Position numbers and translations under genes: made by a program. Positions 28,283 to 35,800 of a DNA stretch of 49,165 nucleotides are shown in pieces; positions within the stretch are counted from its first letter, which is position 1; every line of letters starts with the position of its first letter. The notes beneath the pieces are model-generated. The model had not been told where the DNA came from and did no database searches. It saw only the letters and a list, made by a program, of their open reading frames with translations. Origin of the DNA: Thiomargarita sp. (GTDB taxonomy: Bacteria; Pseudomonadota; Gammaproteobacteria; Beggiatoales; Beggiatoaceae); assembly GCA_020720115.1 (NCBI GenBank), contig DYPD01000013.1:1-49165 (forward strand), given 5' to 3'.

Positions 28283-28576
28283 TTGGCTAATACAGTACAG
28301 GCAAAAAAACGCGCCAAACAAGCAGAAAAGCACCGCCAACTCAACGCCAGTCAGCGTTCCATGTTGCGCACCTACCTGAAAAAAGTCGTCAAAGCGATTG
28401 AAACAGGTGACAAAGAACAAGCAGAAAACAGCTACAAAGCCGCTGTTCCCGTGATTGACCGCATGGCAGACAAAGGCATCATTCACAAAAACAAAGCCGC
28501 ACGGCACAAGAGTCGTCTCAATGGACACATCAAAGCCATGTCCGCTGTCGCCACAGAAGCCGCCGCCTCCGCTTAA
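28283..28576 (+). CDS. rpsT: Small ribosomal subunit protein bS20
   Basis: 97 residues: [20 protein letters not shown], then [20 protein letters not shown] with an alanine-rich end. The start codon is TTG (28283) with AGGAG nine bases upstream. E. coli rpsT also uses UUG, linked there to autogenous control, so the weak start may be functional rather than accidental. Confidence 0.98.
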   Translation: MANTVQAKKRAKQAEKHRQLNASQRSMLRTYLKKVVKAIETGDKEQAENSYKAAVPVIDRMADKGIIHKNKAARHKSRLNGHIKAMSAVATEAAASA

Positions 28577-28599
28577 GCTTATTTGCTGGACAAACATAG

Positions 28600-28634
28600 A
28601 CAAAAGGCACGAATTTTCGTGCCTTTTGTGGTTT
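28600..28634 (+). terminator. Terminator of rpsT
   Basis: ACAAAAGGCACGA, a four-base loop, TCGTGCCTTTTGT, followed by GGTTTT. A perfect 13-bp stem starting 24 bases after the stop. Confidence 0.88.
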
Positions 28635-28672
28635 TAAAGCCCTCAATGTCCGTGATTCATACGGAAACTGCC

Positions 28673-29692
28673 TTACGGATGTGTTGGCTTAGCAGGTATG
28701 CAGAGGTTTTCTAAAAACTGCCGAGTGCAGACTTCCCAGGCATAGCGCATGGCATATTCACGGCATTTTTCCGCGCTAGGCGGATTTTGCAGCACTTGAT
28801 TGACAGCGGTTTGCAGGTTTTCGTGCAAGACGCCAACGCCACTGTTGTCTATCACGTCAATAGGTCCGGGCACCGGATAAGCGGCAACGGGAACGCCGCA
28901 GGCGAGGGCTTCAATCAGCACCAAACCAAAGGTGTCGGTGCGGCTGGGAAAGACAAAAATATCCGCAGCAGCAAAGTGTTGGGCGAGTTCTTCACCGACT
29001 TTAGCCCCCACAAAATGCACTTGCGGATAATGCTGGCGCAGGCTGTCAAGTTGCGGACCGTCGCCGACCACATATTTTGTGCCGGGAATGTCCAATTTCA
29101 GAAAATCTTCAATACTTTTTTCAATGGCAACGCGCCCAACGTAGAGTGCTATCGGGCGTTGCCCTTGCAGAAAGGCTTTATCGCGCACCTTAAATAGCCC
29201 AGTATCCACGCCACGCGACCAGCGCACCAGGTTTTTGAAGCCCCATTGTTCCAGTTCTTTCGCCATACTCGGCGTAGCGATCATGATGCGTTCTGCGTGT
29301 GCATGAAAACGCCGCAGCAGCGCGTAGCCCCAACGGGCGGGAATGCGGAAACGTGCTTCAACATATTCAGGGAATTTGGTGTGAAATGAAGTGGTAAAGC
29401 GGTAGCCGTGCTTGATGCAAAAACCGCGTGTCGCCCAACCCAAAGGACCTTCGGTTGCAATATGCACGGCATCAGGCTGAAAGCTTTCTACTATCTGTTT
29501 GATTTTACGACTGGTTCTGAATGCTAGGCGAATTTCAGGATAGGTTGGGCAGGGTAGCGTTGAAAAAAGATCGGGACTAATGACAGCAACCTCATGTCCC
29601 ATGCGTTGCAAAGTGTCGCGGGTGGTCATGAGTGTACGCACCACGCCGTTGATTTGCGGCTGCCAAGCGTCTGAGGCAATCAGGATTTTCAT
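28673..29692 (-). CDS. agt: GT4-family glycosyltransferase, Agt-like (glycolipid synthesis)
   Basis: About 339 residues. N-terminal domain MKILIASDAWQPQINGVVRT, HIATEGPLGWATRGFCIKHG and FTTSFHTKFPEYVEARF. The C-terminal GT-B donor domain has LYVGRVAIEKSIEDF and the FGLVLIEALACGVPVAAYPV motif with its catalytic glutamates. Proteins of this type next to PlcP-type phosphoesterases are the Agt enzymes that glycosylate diacylglycerol during phosphate starvation in other bacteria. I infer the same here from sequence style and neighbours; sugar specificity cannot be read. The ATG at 29692 gives a 4-base gap after the phosphoesterase; the longer frame starting at 29755 overlaps it. Confidence 0.8.
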   Translation of the reverse strand: MKILIASDAWQPQINGVVRTLMTTRDTLQRMGHEVAVISPDLFSTLPCPTYPEIRLAFRTSRKIKQIVESFQPDAVHIATEGPLGWATRGFCIKHGYRFTTSFHTKFPEYVEARFRIPARWGYALLRRFHAHAERIMIATPSMAKELEQWGFKNLVRWSRGVDTGLFKVRDKAFLQGQRPIALYVGRVAIEKSIEDFLKLDIPGTKYVVGDGPQLDSLRQHYPQVHFVGAKVGEELAQHFAAADIFVFPSRTDTFGLVLIEALACGVPVAAYPVPGPIDVIDNSGVGVLHENLQTAVNQVLQNPPSAEKCREYAMRYAWEVCTRQFLENLCIPAKPTHP

Positions 29693-29696
29693 GGTG

Positions 29697-30563
29697 TTAG
29701 GCGTTAGAAGTTCGGGCAGAGACAGGAAGTGGGGGCGCATCTGGGCTTTCGACACCGGCTTTGGGCGGGTGGCTATGACGTTCTTTTTCCCGGAGATAGA
29801 CTTCTTTTTGCGCGTCAGTCCAACGCAGCACGGAAAATTGACCGTTCCAATCTTCCAGCAACGCCGTGCAACTTTCTACCCAATCGCCATCGTTGCAATA
29901 CAAAATGCCTTCAATTTCACGGATTTCCGCATGATGAATGTGTCCGCAAATGATGCCGTCTAGTTCGCGGCGGCGGGCTTCAATAGCCAGCGTTTGTTCA
30001 AAATCACTGATAAAGCTGACCGCATTTTTAACCCGATGCTTTAGATAAGCTGACAGCGACCAATAAGGATAGCCTAACCAGCCGCGCACGCGGTTAAACA
30101 AAGTATTGAGACTCAGCACCAGGGTATAAGCCCAGTCGCCCAAATGCGCCAGCCAGGGCGCATACTGCATCACACCGTCATACATATCTCCATGAATAAC
30201 CAAAAATTTTCGCCCATCCGCATTGGTGTGTATGACTTCTTCTTGCACCTCAATGCCGCCAAACTGGTTATCGCTAAATTGGCGTAGCATCATGTCATGA
30301 TTGCCAGGTACATAAATCACTTTCGTGCCTTTACGCGCCTTGCGCAGCAGTTTTTGCACGACATCGTTGTGGCTTTGCGGCCAATACCAGCCGCGTTTGA
30401 GTTGCCAGCCGTCCACAATGTCGCCGACTAAGTACAGGTATTCAGATTCATTCTCGCGCAGAAAATCGAGCAAGAAATCCGCCTGGCAGCCTTTAGTACC
30501 CAAATGAATATCGGATAAAAAAATGCTGCGATACTGATATTGACTCTGCTGCGCCGCCGTCAT
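29697..30563 (-). CDS. plcP: PlcP-like metallophosphoesterase (phospholipase C)
   Basis: Calcineurin-like phosphoesterase of 288 residues with all metal motifs: SDIHLG (D18, H20), GDIVDGW, PGNHD, IHGDMYD and GHIHHAEI. Usually auto-annotated as UDP-2,3-diacylglucosamine diphosphatase. LpxH proper is about 240 residues and lacks stretches such as WYWPQSHNDVVQKLLRKAR and PYWSLSAYLKHRVKNAV. Those are like the phosphate-starvation phospholipase C PlcP of rhizobia (from memory). PlcP cuts phospholipids to diacylglycerol, the substrate of BtaA and Agt, which flank it. The ATG at 30563 overlaps the btaB stop by one base and has AGGAG seven bases upstream. A Pro-rich tail ends the protein. Confidence 0.8.
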   Translation of the reverse strand: MTAAQQSQYQYRSIFLSDIHLGTKGCQADFLLDFLRENESEYLYLVGDIVDGWQLKRGWYWPQSHNDVVQKLLRKARKGTKVIYVPGNHDMMLRQFSDNQFGGIEVQEEVIHTNADGRKFLVIHGDMYDGVMQYAPWLAHLGDWAYTLVLSLNTLFNRVRGWLGYPYWSLSAYLKHRVKNAVSFISDFEQTLAIEARRRELDGIICGHIHHAEIREIEGILYCNDGDWVESCTALLEDWNGQFSVLRWTDAQKEVYLREKERHSHPPKAGVESPDAPPLPVSARTSNA

Positions 30564-31216
30564 CAAACTGCTCCTGGTTTTTTAAGATGAGCAATAAAGG
30601 CATAGTCGCGGTAAAGCGGTGTCCATTCAAAAGCAACAGCGCCTTGCGCGGCTAATTCGTGCAAATGTCCTGGCAGTTCTGGATTAGGATGAACATCAAA
30701 CAGCGTCAACCAGCGACGCAAGCCAGCGCGAAACCAGGCAGGTAATTGAGTTTGCAAGGAAAAATCTACGATATAGAGATCGCCGCCAGGTTTTAGGTTA
30801 GTTAAACCCTGCGCAAGAGCCTCGCGCCAAGGCGGAATCATTGACAGCGCATAAGAATAAAACACGCAATCAAAGGGTTTTTCTAAGCCAAACATGCCCT
30901 GGTAATGCACCTCTTCTGCTAGACCATGCTGTAAATGAATGCGCTTTTGATAGGCTTTGTTGTGCAATTTCTGCACAGCGGTGTCGAGCATTTCACTGGA
31001 AGCATCAACCCCGTAAAACGCCACTTCAGCGTGACGGCAAGCCAGCTTTTCCAGATTCCGCGCTGTGCCACAGCCCATTTCCAACACCCGGTCGCCTGGT
31101 TGTATCTGCATACGTTCAATCAGGGTATCGCGCCCCAATAGGTAATATTTCCGAGTTAAATCATAGATATGCCGCTGATAGCGATACATCTGATTCATGT
31201 GAGCTACTGTATCCAT
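30563..31216 (-). CDS. btaB: BtaB-like betaine lipid N-methyltransferase
   Basis: A 217-residue class I SAM methyltransferase with the SAM motif RVLEMGCGTARN (about 43-54), YGVDASSEML and FDCVFYSYALSMIPPW. BtaB methylates diacylglyceryl-homoserine three times to DGTS. The assignment rests on the start MYRYQRHIYDLTRKYYLLGR, typical of this family, and on the upstream btaA. It overlaps plcP by one base. The ATG at 31216 lacks a strong ribosome site; the ATG at 31198 is an alternative. A terminator-like hairpin separates it from btaA. Confidence 0.85.
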   Translation of the reverse strand: MDTVAHMNQMYRYQRHIYDLTRKYYLLGRDTLIERMQIQPGDRVLEMGCGTARNLEKLACRHAEVAFYGVDASSEMLDTAVQKLHNKAYQKRIHLQHGLAEEVHYQGMFGLEKPFDCVFYSYALSMIPPWREALAQGLTNLKPGGDLYIVDFSLQTQLPAWFRAGLRRWLTLFDVHPNPELPGHLHELAAQGAVAFEWTPLYRDYAFIAHLKKPGAV

Positions 31217-31230
31217 GAGGGTCTGCCCAT

Positions 31231-31271
31231 AAAAAAACGCACAAACCGATGACTGTCTAAGTCTGTGCGTT
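31231..31271 (-). terminator. Terminator-like hairpin between btaA and btaB
   Basis: Minus strand AACGCACA (31271-31264), a 20-base loop, TGTGCGTT (31243-31236), continuing into a run of seven T. It lies 16 bases after the btaA stop and 15 bases before the btaB start. It could lower expression of the downstream genes relative to btaA. Confidence 0.7.
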
Positions 31272-31286
31272 CAGTGGGGAAAAAGA

Positions 31287-32534
31287 TTAAGCCGCCGCTG
31301 TTTCTAAAGAGGCAGCGGAGTTTGGCATGTGGTAGACATGAAAGCCGCCATAAATGGCTGAGCGGTCACGGCGAAAGAGTTCTAATGAGCGCTCTTTTTC
31401 ATAGACAAAACGCTGCAAAAGAGCCGGTGGCAAAGCAGTTTCAATCGGTGAATCAGTAGAAGCGGTGCGGAAAATAATGCGTGAACCCAGGCGACCGGCG
31501 CGAGCAATTTCAGTCCACAAAGCGGTAATGACTTCATCTTTCATCCAATCTTGAGAATCCAGAAAAATGAAACGATCTAAAGCATTCGCTGGTTGTGCCG
31601 CTAAGAAATCAATCAAGGAAGTAATGTGGGTTTCAATGCGCGACAAGCGAGATTTAATGGTCTCGTAATGTTCTGCTTTCAGATAATCAGGTACGGCTTC
31701 ACGATTGACATGATCATAAGACAGCGAAAAACCCTGCCAGGCAAAATAATTATCTTGAATGGGGAAATCGCACACTAAACGGCGTACGCGCTCACGGTAC
31801 AGATTGACTAGATTACCTTGAGACTCGGTTTTCATTGCCTGGTATTGTTGCGGCGGAATACCTAAGCTAAAGACTGCAAAAGGTAAATTACCGACTTTAT
31901 TGACAAACCAATGATCAAAGAACGGGGCTATTTCTTTATCAAAAATCTGCTGTTGCTCTTCCATACTTTTGGCGTTCAATAAGCGCTCTGGATTGAAACC
32001 GACTTTTTTACCAATTTGATGCAGAAAACGCATGAAATAGCCAAAGCGTGCATAACGGTAGACATTTTTTTTGAAATAGCGGTTACGTTTGCTCCAGGGC
32101 AAGCCGCCATCCCAAAAACGTTGGGTTTCTTTATCCAAATGCGGACGAATGTAATGCCGATAATTATCCAAATTGTGTTTTTGATCGGCACGCCCAAAGA
32201 AATCATAGAAGGTTTCATAATCAGGCAGATGCTCAAACGCTGCTAATTTTAAGCGTGTGAGGTACATATGGTAGGGATTGAGATCAACTGCAACGACTTT
32301 TTCTGGATCATCAATCAGATAATTTAATACATTACAACCACCTGAAGCGATGGTTAAAATACGGCTATTGCTCTGAATTTGCAGAGCTTCGCGGTCAACT
32401 TGCGGGTCTTCCCAAATCTGGTTGTATACAAAACCGTTAAACCACATGCTGAACATACGTTGCAACATGCCCTGACTGGACATCAGGCTATCTTGGTGAA
32501 CCGCTGTTTTGAGAATTTGCGATGCAGCGCCCAT
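31287..32534 (-). CDS. btaA: BtaA-like diacylglycerol 3-amino-3-carboxypropyl transferase (DUF3419)
   Basis: First enzyme of DGTS betaine lipid synthesis: it transfers the 3-amino-3-carboxypropyl group of S-adenosylmethionine to diacylglycerol. 415 residues. Landmarks are FVYNQIWEDPQVDREAL, the nucleotide-binding motif ILTIASGGCNVLNYL (about 59-73), VVAVDLNPYHMYL, and later FIFLDSQDWMKDEVITALW. These are typical of DUF3419/BtaA. The ATG at 32534 has AAGGAA upstream. A Pho-box match lies upstream, pointing to induction by phosphate limitation. Such genes are best known in alphaproteobacteria and are less usual in a gammaproteobacterium. Confidence 0.9.
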   Translation of the reverse strand: MGAASQILKTAVHQDSLMSSQGMLQRMFSMWFNGFVYNQIWEDPQVDREALQIQSNSRILTIASGGCNVLNYLIDDPEKVVAVDLNPYHMYLTRLKLAAFEHLPDYETFYDFFGRADQKHNLDNYRHYIRPHLDKETQRFWDGGLPWSKRNRYFKKNVYRYARFGYFMRFLHQIGKKVGFNPERLLNAKSMEEQQQIFDKEIAPFFDHWFVNKVGNLPFAVFSLGIPPQQYQAMKTESQGNLVNLYRERVRRLVCDFPIQDNYFAWQGFSLSYDHVNREAVPDYLKAEHYETIKSRLSRIETHITSLIDFLAAQPANALDRFIFLDSQDWMKDEVITALWTEIARAGRLGSRIIFRTASTDSPIETALPPALLQRFVYEKERSLELFRRDRSAIYGGFHVYHMPNSAASLETAAA

Positions 32535-32615
32535 GAACGTTCCTTACTCTTTGTCGTTATAAGTGATTTTTCACGCTTTCATGCTGAAAAGAAACGCATA
32601 GCCTAGTGAATTTGT

Positions 32616-32633
32616 GTGACTATTTAATGACAT
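32616..32633 (-). promoter_or_regulatory. Pho box (PhoB site) upstream of btaA
   Basis: Minus strand ATGTCATTAAATAGTCAC: two GTCA cores exactly 11 bases apart, as in the consensus CTGTCAT-N4-CTGTCAT, with 6/7 agreement in the first half-site. TAGGCT about nine bases downstream could be the -10. The site is 82 bases upstream of the btaA start. No other operator was recognised in the gap 32535-32849. Confidence 0.6.
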
Positions 32634-32849
32634 GCGTTTCCGCGAAAGCGTCATAAGTTGTTGTATAAAAACAATTAACCCTGTTTTTATGGGTTTCTAT
32701 GACCTCCTGGAATGTTATTGCTGTTAGAGGCTTGGTCAGTGAGGCGCTTACAGCACCCTTCTCTACCAAAACGGACATTATAGTGTTTTTTTGCGGGCAA
32801 TTCTCTGGCATGATAGAAAGTCAACGCTTCCAGCAACGAGGACTCAATC

Positions 32850-35800
32850 GTGGAACACCCGCAAGCTGCTTATCGCCATGCTCATTCCAATAGCTTTACC
32901 CCCGCCGAATCATTCGCCGCAACCAGCGCCTTGCCTTGGAAACCTGAAGATTTCGCATTTTTTCTGCGCCAATTACCGCAATTGAGCGGTGCGCGCAATC
33001 TGATGCGGCATTTGGATAAGATCACGCAGCAGGCTTCGCTGCATGTGTTGACGCACTGTCCTGAATACGCGGAAAGCGTCGGTGAGGCGGGTATGAAAGC
33101 CTGTTCGCGGGATAATCGCTTAACGCTGATGCGCGCTGCGCAGTTGTTAGGGGGGCCAAACGAGCGCCCGCAGGAAGCTTTGCTGTGGTGGTGGGATGCT
33201 TCGGTGGGCGGTTATTTAGTGCATCGTGCGCAGGAAGCCTTGGAAGCTAATGTGCAGGGCATGTATCAGGCGTTGGAGCAGCATTTGCCGCGTGCGGAAG
33301 TGCAACCTATCATTGAGCTTGTCAACAAGATGTATCAAGACGCCCTGGGCGTGCAGTTAAAGGTGCGCAGTGCGGTGCAGTTACAAACGGAAAGGCTCTT
33401 GCTGGAAGGTCCGCGTTGGCAGCAGCTTTTTGCGCCGAGCCAAGCACCAGCCGCCGCGCCGCCCGCAGCCTTGGATTGGTTTTCGGCAGTGCCCGCGGAT
33501 CATGCTTTACGCATGAGCAGCGGCGTTAGCAGTTTGCCGCAGGCGATTCAGCAAACGTTGCAGGGCGTGATGCCGATTAAAACGCGGAAAATTCTCTGGA
33601 CTTTTATTGAAGCTCATTTGCAGCAGGGCGACGAGGAAGCGGCTTGGGCGAAAACGCAAAAGCTGATAGAGCGCAGTTTGCGCAGTCAATCTTGCACGCA
33701 ATTGCTGGGCGAATGGCGCGCGTTATTGGCGCGTTTACCGCAGTGGATGACGCCCGCTGCCAGTGCTTATTGGACTGATACACTGCTACGCGGGCAAGAC
33801 CTCATTGCGCAAGTGAGCCTGGGGCGGACGTTGCAAAAAGAACATAAACGCCTGGCGACAGACATTGCTGCGCATTTGCTGCAACAGCGCGTGGTGGCGC
33901 GGTACTCGCCCAAAGACAGCGGCAGTGCGCCAGGCAGCAACCGCTTGGACACCGCGCAGCAGAAATGCCAACGCGATTTGGGCTTGCTGTTTGAGGCGAT
34001 GGGGGAGATTTTGATACAAGAGCCGCCCAGCTTGGCGGCGCTGAATATCAGCCGTTATCTAGTGCAAAATATCGCGCCTTTTGTGGATTATCCGGGGCGC
34101 GTGTGGCGGCTGGTGTGGTTGAAATTACAGGATAATCTTTGGTCACTTTTGAACGCTCAAGAGCACAGTGTGCTGCTGTTGTGGGTGGCGCAATTGCAGG
34201 ATGTGTGCGCTGATCTGTACGCCACGCGCCCCTTAGCTGAAGCTGTGTTTCATCAGTCTGCGCCCGTGTTTGGTGACCCTGAAATCGCCGAGCAGGATTG
34301 GCGCAATGCCATCGGCGGTTTGCTTAGCGCGGCTTTAACTTCCACCGCCGCGCCTTATCCGTGCACAGTGCTGGCGCAACGCCTGTTGCTGTCCAGTCCG
34401 GTGTTCCGCAACATGGACGCCAATCGCTGGCAAGCCACGCACACTGCGCTGGCAGAAAGCTTTGCTGACCTCTTGCCCGCGCCCTTACTGGAGGCTTTGC
34501 AGCAAGTGCAAGCCAACATGAGCCACAGTTTATTGCGCTTGACCATGCACGACAGCTTGGCGGGTTTGCACAGCGAACCTGGCAACCAAGCGCAACAACT
34601 GCGCTTTTATTTAGCGTTGCCGGATTTGCCTTATCTGGCGCACAGTTGGCAGATTCAATTGTGGGCAAAGTTGTCTAAACAACAGCAAGAAGGCAAATCC
34701 GCAGTGCTGATGCTCAATCCCGCAGATCGCTTGTTGGCGGAATTAAATCATTGGCATTTGCCGACGCTGGCAGTCTTGCAAGCACGTTTTGAACGCTACG
34801 CCAGCGTGGTGGATGTCAAGCAATGGCTGGCGCTACCCGCCGAACAAAACGCCGCGCCACGCGAACACGCATCAAACGCTACGGATGCTGGCATATCGCT
34901 GGCGGACGAATATGCACTGAATTTGCGTTGCTTGGCGCTCTATGGACAAACCCCACAACTGCATTCGCTGTTGTATAGCAACTACTTGTTTTTAGAGCAG
35001 TCTTTGGCGCAAGCGCAACGTGCCGCGCAAGCCAGTGCGCAAACCCCGTCGGCACTCATGGAAAGCTGGTTTAGCGCCTTGCCCAGCAGCCATGTGTTGG
35101 CAGAAAGTGCGACACAAGCGCAAGCCCTGCTGCCAAAACTGTCCATCGCACGGCGTTTGCTCAATCCGGGCAAAGATTTATCCGCCGAACTCTTCCCGCT
35201 GTTGCAGGTTAATCCCTGCATGGACTTCAATTTTTTGCTGCAACAAATTGGCGTTTATTGTTCTGGCTTAGTGCCGGCGCTGGATTTAGCCCGTTGGTAT
35301 CAAGAAAATATCGCCATTTTCACCAGCTTACGCACCCGCCAGCGCAACGCCAAGCTGTGGGGCGGACTGGTTAAACACCTGGGCGCAAGCTGGTCACAAG
35401 CCGAACAAAAAATCTTGCTGGAAGCTGTCAAAACCCTGGCGCGTCCTTATTCAACAGCGACACAAAACGACATGCCGCGCCTGAACGTGCGCCAGTTTGA
35501 CTTGCGCGGGGCGCTCTGGCGGCAGGTATTTCAAACCGCACAGCCCTCTTCTGCGCTCCAGGCTTTGCAGCAAGTGTTGCCAGCCTGTAGCACTCAATTG
35601 TCCGCCGCTGTTTATCAAGGTTTAGAGGCTTTTTGCCAAACTTGGAACGACAGCGGCGATGTCGAAGCGGCTTGGGAACGCCTGCAAGCCTATTGGCAAA
35701 CCCAACTACAGCATCAATCTACTGCTGTTTTGTACCGCGACTGGCAGGCTGCTTTGCCGATTCTGGCGCAGCATCTCAATCCGCTACAAGAAGCCTATTG

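Noticed and set aside
29697-30563. Annotation as UDP-2,3-diacylglucosamine diphosphatase LpxH
   Set aside because: Length, characteristic stretches and the btaA/btaB/glycosyltransferase neighbours fit PlcP better; kept as an alternative.
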